This document shows, piece after piece, positions 1 through 7,141 of a stretch of DNA of 64,000 bases (positions are counted from its first letter, which is position 1; every line of letters begins with the position of its first letter). Origin of the DNA: Bacilli bacterium (GTDB taxonomy: Bacteria > Bacillota_I > Bacilli_A > ML615J-28 > CAG-313); NCBI GenBank assembly GCA_017398545.1, contig JAFQFT010000026.1, positions 1-64,000 on the forward strand, written 5' to 3'. The notes under the pieces are model-generated. The model had not been told where the DNA came from, searched no databases, and saw only the letters and a program-made list of their open reading frames with translations. Position numbers and translations under genes: made by a program.

Positions 1-258
1 AATGTCTTTACCAAAGTAATCTTTATAATATGTATTAATATCTATTAAGCAATTTGATAAATAGCCAAAACCGATTTCGAAAATTTCTTCAAGTTCATTT
101 TCTATTTTAACTTTATCAACATATTTTTTATAAACATAATCAAGTACTTCTAAAACATCAGCTAAACAATATAGTACACTAGAATTACTACTTTTTAAAT
201 AATTTAAAAGTTCTTCATTTTCTATTATATATTTATTATAGTCATCATATATATTCAT
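1..258 (-). CDS. hypothetical acidic helical protein, N-terminal part (runs off left edge)
   Basis: This is an open frame of 86 codons read leftward from an ATG at 258 to the window edge, so its C-terminus is missing. An AGGAG lies about 10 bases upstream, and a consensus promoter lies further upstream, so the start is well supported. The translation starts MNIYDDYNKYI and is rich in Asp, Glu, Tyr, Leu and Ile with no signal peptide, which suggests an all-helical cytoplasmic protein. Its style resembles the two proteins at 42059-44396 (for example the VLYCLADVLEVLDYVYKKY stretch against LLQNIIDVFQYYYEEY). A common family is my inference. I cannot assign a function. Confidence 0.7.
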   Translation of the reverse strand, partial: MNIYDDYNKYIIENEELLNYLKSSNSSVLYCLADVLEVLDYVYKKYVDKVKIENELEEIFEIGFGYLSNCLIDINTYYKDYFGKDI

Positions 259-283
259 AATATCATTGCTCCTAAACATTTGT

Positions 284-312
284 ATTATACTTTATTTTTA
301 AAGCTTTGTCAA
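284..312 (-). promoter_or_regulatory. sigma-A promoter of the left-edge gene
   Basis: On the minus strand TTGACA (312-307) and TATAAT (289-284) are separated by exactly 17 bases, a perfect consensus housekeeping promoter. Transcription would start about 20 bases before the ATG at 258. Confidence 0.8.
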
Positions 313-362
313 ATATAAAAAGGCAAGTTTGCTATTTATTTTTAATATTAATTAAAATATGC

Positions 363-368
363 TATAAT
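363..368 (+). promoter_or_regulatory. -10 element of hslO
   Basis: TATAAT lies 25 bases upstream of the hslO ATG. The -35 region 17 bases further up is poor (T-rich). It is divergent from the promoter of the left-edge gene. Confidence 0.45.
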
Positions 369-393
369 ACTAAATAGAAAGAGGTATAAATAT

Positions 394-1275
394 ATGTCAG
401 ACATTTTAGTAAAAGCACTTGGGTATAATTCCCATGCAAGAATATATGCAGTTACTACTACTGATGCACTTAACTTAATTGGTGATAGACTTTCTTACTT
501 CCCTAGTGCACTAGATGCACTTGGTAGAGTTATGAGCATGGGCGCAATAATGGGTGGTACTCTAAAAGAAAGAGAAACTGTAACAATTAGAATTGATGGT
601 GATGGTCAGATTGGAAGAATAATTGTTGATGCAGATGCACATGGTGCGATTAGAGGTTATGCTGAAAATCCTCATTGTCACTTTGAATATAATGATTTTA
701 GACTTAATGCTAAAGCAACAATTGGTTCTAAAGGCATGATTACAGTAATTAAGGATCTAAAATTAAAAGAACCATTTATTGGATATACTCCTATTATAAA
801 TGGTGAAATTGCGGAAGACTTTGCATATTACTATTCAGTAAGTGAACAAGTACCTACTGCTATTGCACTAGGAGTACTAGTTGATACAGAAGGTAGAGCT
901 GTAGTATCAGGTGGTTTTATGATACAATTACTTCCAAATACCCCTGAAGAAATTGCAGTTGAAATTGAAAATAAAATTAAGAGTATGCCAACTATATCTG
1001 AAATGTTATCATCAGGCTTTACTCCTGAAGATATTATTAAGAATATTTCTAAAGATGCTAAAATTTTATCTACAATTCCAGTCGAATTCAAATGCAATTG
1101 TTCAAAAGAAAAATTTGCAAAAGGTATTTTATCACTTGGATCTAAAGAAATAAAAGATATTATTGATGAAGATCATGATTGTAATACAACATGTCACTTC
1201 TGTGGTTCAGAATATCACTTTACTGATGAAGAATTAATAGAACTATATAATGACGCAAAGAAAGCAGGTAAATAA
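394..1275 (+). CDS. hslO: redox-regulated chaperonin Hsp33
   Basis: Hsp33 is a cytoplasmic holdase that oxidative unfolding activates. The 293-residue length matches the family. The C-terminal zinc centre is intact: CNC (Cys234, Cys236) followed by CHFC (Cys267, Cys270), the CxC...CxxC arrangement that forms disulfides on oxidation. The N-terminal half carries the family core (LGRVMSMGAIMGGTLK). AAAGAGG precedes the ATG at 394. The peptidase gene follows one base after the stop, so the two are probably co-transcribed. Nothing looks truncated. Confidence 0.96.
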   Translation: MSDILVKALGYNSHARIYAVTTTDALNLIGDRLSYFPSALDALGRVMSMGAIMGGTLKERETVTIRIDGDGQIGRIIVDADAHGAIRGYAENPHCHFEYNDFRLNAKATIGSKGMITVIKDLKLKEPFIGYTPIINGEIAEDFAYYYSVSEQVPTAIALGVLVDTEGRAVVSGGFMIQLLPNTPEEIAVEIENKIKSMPTISEMLSSGFTPEDIIKNISKDAKILSTIPVEFKCNCSKEKFAKGILSLGSKEIKDIIDEDHDCNTTCHFCGSEYHFTDEELIELYNDAKKAGK

Positions 1276-1276
1276 A

Positions 1277-2290
1277 ATGGAACTAAATTATAAACTATTA
1301 GAACAAATTATTAATGTAGATTCACCTACAGGTTATTGTACAAAAGTAATTAATTTACTTGAAAGTATTGTAAAAGAACTTGGATTTAAGTATTATAAAA
1401 ATCAAAAAGGTAATTTGATTGTAGAAATAGAAGGTAAATCAAACTACACAAAAGGACTATCTGCACATGTAGATACATTAGGATTAATGGTTAGAAGTAT
1501 TAATTCTAATGGAACACTTAAATTTACAACACTTGGTGGACCATTACTTAATACTTATAATGCAGAATATTGTAAAGTTTATACAAGAGATAATAAAGTT
1601 TATAGTGGTACAATTCTTTCTACTTCTCCTGCAGTACATGTATTTCCTGATTCAAGAAGTAAAGAATTAAAAGAAGATACAATGTGTGTAAGACTAGATG
1701 AAGTGGTTTATTCTGCATCTGATACAAAAAAACTTGGAATTCAAACTGGAGATATTATTGCAATAGATCCTAAATTTGAAATCACAGAATCAGGTTACAT
1801 TAAAACTAGATTCTTAGACGATAAAGCAAGTGCATTTTTATTACTTGAACTATTAAGATATATCAAAGAAAATAACATTACACCAAAAGATAACCTAAAA
1901 CTAATCTTTACTACATATGAAGAAGTAGGATTTGGTGCTTCTAATATTCCAGATATTAACGAACTACTTGCAGTAGATATGGGATGTATTGGATTAGACT
2001 TAAATTGTACTGAAGAACAAGTATCAATTTGTGCAAAAGATTCTGGTGGACCATATGATTATAATATGGTATCTAATCTTATTAATCTTGCAAAAGATAA
2101 CAACATCAACTATGCAGTAGATATCTACCCATACTATTCATCAGACGCAACAGCATCACTAAAAGCAGGCAATGATATCAAAGCAGCACTAATAGGTACT
2201 GGTGTTGCAGCAAGCCATGGAATGGAAAGAACACATAAACATGGAATGGAAAACACATTTAAACTTATTTTAGCTTATTTAAATATATAA
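1277..2290 (+). CDS. M42-family metallo-aminopeptidase
   Basis: This looks like a cytosolic dinuclear-metal aminopeptidase of the M42 family (the PepA/YsdC/FrvX group), releasing N-terminal residues from peptides. Visible metal and catalytic signatures are AHVDTLGLMV (His-x-Asp), FLDDKASAFLLLELL (bridging Asp), TYEEVGFGAS (Glu-Glu), VDMGCIGLD and the C-terminal ASHGMERTH histidine. I chose the ATG at 1277, one base after the hslO stop. A longer frame from 1250 would use a non-ATG start inside hslO and is unlikely. The length, about 337 residues, is typical. The family is clear, but the exact substrate is not. Confidence 0.93.
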   Translation: MELNYKLLEQIINVDSPTGYCTKVINLLESIVKELGFKYYKNQKGNLIVEIEGKSNYTKGLSAHVDTLGLMVRSINSNGTLKFTTLGGPLLNTYNAEYCKVYTRDNKVYSGTILSTSPAVHVFPDSRSKELKEDTMCVRLDEVVYSASDTKKLGIQTGDIIAIDPKFEITESGYIKTRFLDDKASAFLLLELLRYIKENNITPKDNLKLIFTTYEEVGFGASNIPDINELLAVDMGCIGLDLNCTEEQVSICAKDSGGPYDYNMVSNLINLAKDNNINYAVDIYPYYSSDATASLKAGNDIKAALIGTGVAASHGMERTHKHGMENTFKLILAYLNI

Positions 2291-2513
2291 AATAATTCAA
2301 AAAAGTTTTTATATATTTATTACCATAGCTCATACCCTTAATAATTCTATTGTAAAAACATTTACAGTAGGTTTTAAATTTCTACTTTTACCACTATTTA
2401 AGTAATGAATAATTTACATCAAATTTAATAATTTCTACAATATGACTTTAATAACTTTTACTTCTATAATACTATATTATAGAACGCACTTTAATAATAA
2501 CACATATAAAAAC

Positions 2514-2540
2514 AAAAAAGAACTCGATGAGTTCTTTTTT
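2514..2540. terminator. bidirectional rho-independent terminator
   Basis: A 12-bp perfect stem (AAAAAAGAACTC / GAGTTCTTTTTT, loop GAT) has T-runs on both sides. It can end the hslO-peptidase transcript and, on the other strand, the secreted protein/peptide operon. The surrounding non-coding stretch 2291-2628 also holds a small hairpin at 2463-2483 and a 12-bp stem at 2552-2563/2587-2598. I see no gene in it. Confidence 0.85.
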
Positions 2541-2628
2541 AATTTGAGAAATATCAAAAATTAGTGTGATATTGTTTTTATCGCTTTAATTTTTGATAGA
2601 AACTTAATTTGATTTGAAATACAAATAA

Positions 2629-2763
2629 TTAATTCCAAAATTTATCATAATCAATATTGGTATCACCTGGAAGTGATTCGCCAAAAGTATTTGATGCAGT
2701 TAAAATATTTTCAGAATCAAATTCGATAATTTCAATAATTGGATTTTCATATTGTTTATTCAT
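2629..2763 (-). CDS. YxxP micro-peptide A (44 aa), unknown function
   Basis: This short gene encodes MNKQYENPIIEIIEFDSEN and a further 25 residues ending DYDKFWN. GGAGG lies 7 bases before the ATG, a strong ribosome site. It starts 14 bases after the stop of the secreted protein at 2778-4262, in the same operon and so under the same riboswitch. Its N-terminal half (YENPIIEIIEF) matches three other peptides in this window (46858-46986, 47624-47752, 52006-52134). Its C-terminal half differs: it lacks the PWG(D/E)D motif. There are no cysteines and no signal peptide. The YxxP plus hydrophobic pattern resembles RiPP leader peptides; function is unknown. Confidence 0.75.
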   Translation of the reverse strand: MNKQYENPIIEIIEFDSENILTASNTFGESLPGDTNIDYDKFWN

Positions 2764-2777
2764 TCAATCTACCTCCA

Positions 2778-4262
2778 TTATCTTCTTGCTGCTTCTAATA
2801 AACCTTGCATTAAATCTTTATCTAGACCACTATTATTTTCTGGATCTTTTGCAAGTTTTACATAATTTTCTAAAATTGTTATAACAGAATATGTTGTGGG
2901 TTGCATTAAAATTTTAGTATCACCTAATTTAGCAAAACATGTAGCTGTAAATATTTGTTCATAACTACTATTTGGAATTTTGTTAATTACAATTGAATAT
3001 TGATAATACTCTTTTTCATCAATTACTACAGAAGCAATACTTTCAACGATAAAGTCTTTATCATTCTCACCTGAGACAAAATTGATTCCGAAGCTATATT
3101 CTTCTGCTAGTAAATCATCATAAATATCCTTCGGTATTAAACATCCAAATCTTAAACCCACACCATTTTCTTTAATTGAATATTCTATTTCAGTACCTGA
3201 ACTTTCAGTATATTTATAAATGCAAACAGGCGTTTGTGGTTTGTCTGGAGCATAACAAGCGAATAATTTGTTAGTAGCATTATATTGAAGATAATTACGA
3301 GTATTTGTTCCTTGAGCTAAAATCGTTGCTGTTCCATCTTCATCAATTGTAACTTTCCAACTTGAATTTGCAGTTAAATTTGTTTCTGTTTTTAAATAAT
3401 TACTTGAACTTGATGCTGCGTATAAATAATTTTGTGTACTAGTTTCGAATCCAAAAGAGCCAGAAACATTTCCCTCAGTTAAAGAAATGATTTCAACATT
3501 GTTTTCATCAATTTCAAGTTGATCACCTTCATCATTTTTTGTAATTGAACTTTGTCCTCTATTATTATTATTTTGTGTTGTTGATAAAGCATACTCATAG
3601 TCTTTTGCAGCAATAATAATTTGATCACCAACTTTTAAACTACTAACATCTTTAACAAGTTCCCATGATACAATTGAAGAAGATGTAACTTCTGCATATG
3701 TGTAACTTACATTCAAGCTGCTAACTGTTTCAAGCTTTTGAAAATTTTTAATATATTCAGGAACATTAGGTTCATCACTAGGAACTTCATATGTTACTGT
3801 TATTGCATCAATTCTGACTTGAGCTGTAAATTTAGAAACTACAGTTATTTCATTTGATTGTCCATCTAACGAATAAGTAACTTTATCAGAAGATACTGTT
3901 GCATTATTACCAATTGAATTTTTTAATGCTGTAGCATAAGAACTAGAGTTACAATCAAAAACTATTTCGTTAATATTACATTCATGGGAAATTACTAAAC
4001 TGGAATTAGCATAAAATCTAGCTGGTTTTGCATAATCACCAACATTAGTTGTAGACGAAGCCTTATTATTAGTTACAGTAATTCCATTTTCTTCCCAAAT
4101 TTGTTCAGAAGTAGAATATGAAGTTCTTTTTGATTTATCATCAAAAGTAATTGTTGCAGTGTCTTCATCTGCAGCTTTAACTTTACTTGTAACACTTAAT
4201 GTGAATACTGCAATAAATGCAACCATTAAAACTAATAAAGATTTTTTGAATAAGTTTTTCAT
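2778..4262 (-). CDS. secreted multi-domain protein under guanine-riboswitch control
   Basis: The 494-residue protein has a Sec signal peptide (lysines, then a hydrophobic stretch to about residue 27, cleavage likely after VKA at 30). A beta-sandwich-like domain follows (about 33-155, with FDDKSKRTSYST and GDYAKPARFYANSS). A second domain (about 185-350, W-x-LVKDVSSLKVGDQIII) and a C-terminal module (about 355-494, VGLRFGCLIP ... YSFGINFVSG) complete it. From memory, the first two domain types occur in secreted nucleases and carbohydrate-active proteins of gut bacteria; I see no catalytic domain here. The C-terminal module is shared with the island's secreted proteins. AGAGAGG precedes the ATG. 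There is no LPxTG anchor or lipobox, so it is probably released. Confidence 0.85.
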   Translation of the reverse strand: MKNLFKKSLLVLMVAFIAVFTLSVTSKVKAADEDTATITFDDKSKRTSYSTSEQIWEENGITVTNNKASSTTNVGDYAKPARFYANSSLVISHECNINEIVFDCNSSSYATALKNSIGNNATVSSDKVTYSLDGQSNEITVVSKFTAQVRIDAITVTYEVPSDEPNVPEYIKNFQKLETVSSLNVSYTYAEVTSSSIVSWELVKDVSSLKVGDQIIIAAKDYEYALSTTQNNNNRGQSSITKNDEGDQLEIDENNVEIISLTEGNVSGSFGFETSTQNYLYAASSSSNYLKTETNLTANSSWKVTIDEDGTATILAQGTNTRNYLQYNATNKLFACYAPDKPQTPVCIYKYTESSGTEIEYSIKENGVGLRFGCLIPKDIYDDLLAEEYSFGINFVSGENDKDFIVESIASVVIDEKEYYQYSIVINKIPNSSYEQIFTATCFAKLGDTKILMQPTTYSVITILENYVKLAKDPENNSGLDKDLMQGLLEAARR

Positions 4263-4307
4263 AATTTTTATTCCTCTCTATATATATTTTTAATTTTTTA
4301 TCCATTT

Positions 4308-4458
4308 TATAATAAAAAATAAAAGGCATAGATTACTACGCCTTATATTTTTTTGTAAATTATTAAAAGGAAGAAAATTACAAAAAATATAAGCCATAGT
4401 GTGACATATTCGGAGTCACGTAGAAACATCTTAACCATAATTTAAGATTATATAGCCT
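4308..4458 (-). promoter_or_regulatory. guanine-type purine riboswitch with transcription-termination platform
   Basis: On the minus strand the aptamer (4458-4391) has the purine-riboswitch architecture. An 8-bp P1 (AGGCTATA with TATGGCTT, two G-U pairs) flanks TAATC, a P2 hairpin (CTTAA...TTAAG) around ATTATGG, the GTTTCTAC junction, a P3 hairpin (GTGAC...GTCAC) and a closing CACTATGG. The residue before TATG is C, the specificity base of guanine/hypoxanthine aptamers (U in adenine ones). Downstream, 4344-4323 forms a 9-bp terminator stem followed by a T-rich tract. The P1 3' strand and linker can pair almost perfectly with the segment leading into the terminator, giving an antiterminator. 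A TATACT -10 at 4474-4469 puts the start just before P1. Ligand should switch the operon off. Confidence 0.88.
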
Positions 4459-4530
4459 TTACAAACATAGTATATCATTTTTTGTAATTTATTGCTACAA
4501 TATAGCATTATTTAAAATATGAAAATGTTT

Positions 4531-5085
4531 TCAAATAATTTTATCTAAGTGATTTTGTAATTTTTCTTTAGGTAAACCCATAATTGTATAGTAATCTCCG
4601 CTTATTTTTTGCACAAAATTTGCGTGTTCATCTTGAATTCCATAAGCTCCAGCTTTATCAAATGGTTTATCAGTGTCTAAATATTTTTTGATATCTTCAT
4701 TAGTCATTTTATTAAATGTAACATCTGCAATATCAACAAATGTATCAATGTAATTACCTTTAATTAAAGATACCCCTGTCATAACTTGATGAGTATTATC
4801 TTGTAATAGTGTAAGCATTCTAACAGCATCGTTATAATCTTTTGGTTTACCAAGAATTTCATCATTTATTACTACAATTGTATCTGATCCAATTACCAAA
4901 TCATTAGGATGATCTTTTGCGATACTACTTGCTTTTTGAAAAGCAAGACTTTTTACAACTTCTTTCGGAGAAAGTTGTTTTTCTATTTTTTCCTCTTCTT
5001 TTGAAGGAATAACTATATGTTTAATATTCATTAAATTTAAAATTTCCGTTCTTCTTGGAGATTTAGAAGCTAAGATTATATTCAT
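4531..5085 (-). CDS. maf: Maf-family nucleoside triphosphate pyrophosphatase
   Basis: Maf proteins hydrolyse non-canonical or modified NTPs (house-cleaning). The N-terminal LASKSPRR motif, the SDTIV segment and GKPKD loop are all present, and the 184-residue length is normal. I start it at the ATG at 5085, with GAGGT 9 bases upstream. An in-frame ATG at 5100 lies inside that ribosome site and is unlikely. It lies on the same strand as the riboswitch but upstream of it, so it is not controlled by it. Confidence 0.93.
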   Translation of the reverse strand: MNIILASKSPRRTEILNLMNIKHIVIPSKEEEKIEKQLSPKEVVKSLAFQKASSIAKDHPNDLVIGSDTIVVINDEILGKPKDYNDAVRMLTLLQDNTHQVMTGVSLIKGNYIDTFVDIADVTFNKMTNEDIKKYLDTDKPFDKAGAYGIQDEHANFVQKISGDYYTIMGLPKEKLQNHLDKII

Positions 5086-5115
5086 TATATTATACCTCAT
5101 TTTTTAACTATTATT

Positions 5116-5144
5116 ATCATATCATAAAATTAATAATTTTGCAA
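5116..5144 (-). promoter_or_regulatory. sigma-A promoter of maf
   Basis: TTGCAA (5144-5139) and TATGAT (5121-5116) are separated by 17 bases, with a TG upstream of the -10. Confidence 0.6.
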
Positions 5145-5208
5145 AAATATATTCCCTATTATAATTAATTATCTATAATAGAGAATATATTATTTATTAG
5201 AAATATTT

Positions 5209-5244
5209 TATAGTATACTTTATAGTATACTTTTTGGTATACTT
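5209..5244. repeat. three tandem 12-bp repeats centred on GTATAC
   Basis: TATAGTATACTT occurs twice in a row (5209-5220, 5221-5232), and a third unit, TTTGGTATACTT, follows (5233-5244). Each unit is nearly palindromic, so this could be an operator array as well as a slippage repeat. It lies between maf and the regulator remnant. Confidence 0.7.
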
Positions 5245-5256
5245 TATGATGTATAA

Positions 5257-5525
5257 TTAAATTACATCCCAATAACCATTTTTCTTTGAACCTACTCTAC
5301 GTATTATATTCTTATCTTTTAATTTTTTTAAATTTTTCTTTACTCCTGGTTCAGATAAATGTGTCTTTATCATAAGTTGAGGTATAGTTATATTAGGATT
5401 ATTTCATATTAATCTAATTATTATATCTTCTTTTTTTTATGTGATTATTATCAATATGAAATTCATTAACATTTATTTTATTAAATGGAATAGTTACTAC
5501 TATTCTATTTTTTTTACACATTCCA
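5257..5525 (-). pseudogene. decayed C-terminal remnant of an AlbA_2/winged-helix regulator (COG2865-like)
   Basis: Read on the minus strand, two frames give protein-like text: RIVVTIPFNKINVNEFHIDN, then, after a shift near the A-run, EDIIIRLI-stop-NNPNITIPQL, then GVKKNLKKLKDKNIIRR and a terminal GYWDVI before TAA at 5257. The last part is the typical C-terminal winged helix of ATP-binding transcriptional regulators with an AlbA_2 domain. An in-frame TGA and at least one frameshift show that it is dead. The N-terminal part is absent. It lies directly downstream of the YhcG-type nuclease. Confidence 0.6.
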
Positions 5526-5526
5526 T

Positions 5527-6540
5527 TTAAATTATTTTTCTATCCTCATATATTAAAATTTGTTCATTAATTTCTTTAATTAACTCTTCTTCTGATGGAA
5601 TATATAATTTATATTTGGAAGTAAATATTTGAGACTCTCCTTCTGGTAATGTATATTTAACTAGCGTTTCACTTTTATCTGAAGAAAGAATAATTCCAAT
5701 TGGAGGATTATCATTTTCATTCATAAGTTCTCTTGTATAATAATTCACATACATTTGCATTTGCCCAATATCTTGATGAGTTAAATCACCTCTTTTTATG
5801 TCAATCAAAACAAAACAATTTAAAATATAATTATAGAAAACTAAATCAATATAAAAATGTCTTCCGTCAAAACTAATATGTTTTTGTCTTGCAACAAAAG
5901 AATAACCTTTTCCTAGCTCTAATAAAAACTTATGTAAATGATCTATTAAACCTTGTTCTAAATCTGACTCATAAAATTTATGATTAGGTTCTATCCCTAT
6001 AAACTCTAAAACATATGGATCTTTTACAAAATCTTTAGGGTTATTTTTAGGTTCCTTATTTGTTGTATCTTTAACAACATCATAATTACCACGACTAGCA
6101 AGCAATCTTTCATAAGAAAATGTATTAATTTGCCTTCCCAACTGTCTAACACTCCAATTTTCTTTTATACACTCTTCTATATAAAAGTTTCGAGCTTTTT
6201 CATTTTCTACTCTCATTAATAACCTATAATGAGACCAACTCAATTCGCGACACAGTGTGTCGCGTTTTTTAAACAACAAATAAAACTGTCTCATATTTCT
6301 CAAATTTGTTACATCAAATCCTTTACCATAATCTTTTGTTAACTGAATAGATATTTTTTTTAATAAATTCGAACCATATTCTGATGTTTCTTTTCCACCT
6401 TGTTTTTCAACAATAACTTTGCCTATTTCCCAATAAGCTTCTACCATTACAAAATTAACTGTTCTGTATGCTTTATTTCTAGCATTTTCAAATATTTGTT
6501 TAATCTCTAAATAAATTTCTTTTTCAACTTCATTATTCAT
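5527..6540 (-). CDS. YhcG/DUF1016 PD-(D/E)xK nuclease-family protein
   Basis: This 337-residue protein has the N-terminal DUF1016 helical region (YWEIGKVIVE; LRNMRQFY; LSWSHYRLLMRV) and a C-terminal PD-(D/E)xK-type nuclease domain: EQGLIDHLHKFLLELG, then FYIDLVFYN and CFVLIDIKRG, supplying the catalytic Asp and the D-x-K. Family members are often near restriction or mobile DNA, and some are linked to nucleic-acid processing; the role here is unknown. The ATG at 6540 has GGAGA 7 bases upstream. An ATG at 6555 lies in that ribosome site. A perfect 19-nt palindrome lies in frame inside the gene (6246-6264, encoding part of RDTLCREL), with related copies upstream. Confidence 0.88.
   Translation of the reverse strand: MNNEVEKEIYLEIKQIFENARNKAYRTVNFVMVEAYWEIGKVIVEKQGGKETSEYGSNLLKKISIQLTKDYGKGFDVTNLRNMRQFYLLFKKRDTLCRELSWSHYRLLMRVENEKARNFYIEECIKENWSVRQLGRQINTFSYERLLASRGNYDVVKDTTNKEPKNNPKDFVKDPYVLEFIGIEPNHKFYESDLEQGLIDHLHKFLLELGKGYSFVARQKHISFDGRHFYIDLVFYNYILNCFVLIDIKRGDLTHQDIGQMQMYVNYYTRELMNENDNPPIGIILSSDKSETLVKYTLPEGESQIFTSKYKLYIPSEEELIKEINEQILIYEDRKII
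6239..6283. repeat. palindromic repeat, copy 1 (inside the YhcG coding sequence)
   Basis: The core CGCGACACAGTGTGTCGCG (6246-6264) is a perfect palindrome with 9-nt arms. It is followed by AAACAACAAATAA. Three related copies lie upstream at 6577, 6658 and 6733. On the coding strand this copy encodes the segment around LLFKKRDTLCRELSW. Confidence 0.8.
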
Positions 6541-6576
6541 GTTAATTCTCCTCATACTTAACTTAATTAATCTAAA

Positions 6577-6620
6577 TCAATTTGCTACGCACTCCGTCGC
6601 ATTTTTTAAAATGCAAATAA
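6577..6620. repeat. palindromic repeat, copy 2 (most degraded)
   Basis: CAATTTGC-TACGCACTCCGTCGCA keeps the imperfect palindrome (TGC.ACG / CGT.GCA), and the tail ATGCAAATAA matches the other copies. Its minus-strand translation carries stops. Confidence 0.65.
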
Positions 6621-6657
6621 ATTTTTTGTTTATATTAATCATATTTGATTAGTATAA

Positions 6658-6702
6658 CTGAATTCGTGGCGCACTGCGGCACGATTCATATATAACAAAT
6701 AA
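6658..6702. repeat. palindromic repeat, copy 3
   Basis: AATTCGTGGCGCACTGCGGC plus ACG forms an arm pair CGTG.CGCA / TGCG.CACG with one mismatch, followed by AACAAATAA. On the minus strand it reads YLLYMNRAAVRHEFSY, recognisably like YLLFKKRDTLCRELSW of the YhcG protein. Confidence 0.75.
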
Positions 6703-6732
6703 CCTTCGTTTTCTGCTTATTAACAAGCATAA

Positions 6733-6776
6733 CTCAATTCGTGGCACACTGTCCCACGAATCTTAAATAATAAATT
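6733..6776. repeat. palindromic repeat, copy 4
   Basis: CTCAATTCGTGGCACACTGT then CCCACG has arms CGTGG.ACA / TGT.CCACG. On the minus strand it reads NLLFKIRGTVCHELSYAC and then a stop, again like the YhcG segment. Confidence 0.75.
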
Positions 6777-6838
6777 ATCTTTAAATTTTATTACTATATT
6801 ACCCCCTCATATTTTATTACTCCTAAGTTATGAGAAAA

Positions 6839-7032
6839 CAAAAAGGGGTATCAACAATATAAAAGATTCTACTTCTAAAAAAGAAATAGATATATCTCTT
6901 ATAATGTCAATACCCGCGTAACCTCTAAAGCGCAATTCTCAAGTTACCTGTTTCCCCAGGAGTAGCAAGAATTTCAATATGATTATTACTTCTTTAGAGT
7001 AAATAATAACCTTTAAAGCTCAGAATTCTTAC
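6839..7032 (-). ncRNA. orphan structured RNA of unknown class
   Basis: A near-consensus promoter (7067-7039) fires leftward into a stretch of about 190 nt with no open frame. In RNA order it shows a hairpin (GGTTATTATTTAC ... GAAGTAATAATC) whose loop CTCTAAAG (6999-6992) can pair with CTTTAGAG downstream (6930-6923), a possible pseudoknot. Next comes a small hairpin CCTG-GGGAAA-CAGG closed by AATTCT/AGAATT, and then a GTAAC/GTTAC pairing. A 70-nt hairpin follows (6915-6846, ends GGGTAT/ATACCC) with a T-tract, serving as terminator. I could not match it to SRP, 6S, tmRNA, RNase P, T-box or a riboswitch class. Confidence 0.6.
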
Positions 7033-7038
7033 AATATG

Positions 7039-7067
7039 ATTATACCATTTTAAGTTATAAAAGTCAA
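7039..7067 (-). promoter_or_regulatory. strong sigma-A promoter of the orphan RNA
   Basis: TTGACT (7067-7062), a 17-base spacer ending in TGG, and TATAAT (7044-7039) make an extended -10 consensus promoter. No coding region follows for about 500 bases. Confidence 0.8.
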
Positions 7068-7095
7068 TAGATTTTTTAAAATAATGGTAAAGAAA

Positions 7096-7130
7096 AATAA
7101 CGAACAAAATATTAAATTTCGTTCGTTATT
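7096..7130 (-). terminator. terminator of the ftsH-rqcP operon
   Basis: A 10-bp perfect stem (AATAACGAAC / GTTCGTTATT) with a 15-nt loop is followed on the minus strand by TTTCTTT. It lies 12 bases after the rqcP stop. Confidence 0.8.
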
Positions 7131-7141
7131 TATTTTTTGTT

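Noticed and set aside
831-1097. Reverse-strand open frame inside hslO and many similar opposite-strand frames
   Set aside because: No ribosome site, and they overlap well-identified genes on the other strand; AT-rich coding sequence gives such shadows.
2291-2513. Possible small gene in the gap after the aminopeptidase
   Set aside because: The only frames are short, have no ribosome site and lie among hairpins and AT-rich repeats.
4531-5100. Upstream in-frame starts of maf (and similarly of the genes ending at 6555, 27866, 44411 and 62079)
   Set aside because: In each case the first ATG forms part of the GGAGG ribosome site of the next in-frame ATG, so the later start is used.
5209-5244. GTATAC tandem repeat as a CRISPR array
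   Set aside because: Units are 12 bp with no spacers, and no cas genes are present.
6839-7032. T-box or SRP RNA identity of the orphan RNA
   Set aside because: The GAGGTTACGCGGG stretch is only loosely like a T-box, there is no specifier stem or regulated gene behind it, and the SRP tetraloop/GGAAGGAAGC is missing.
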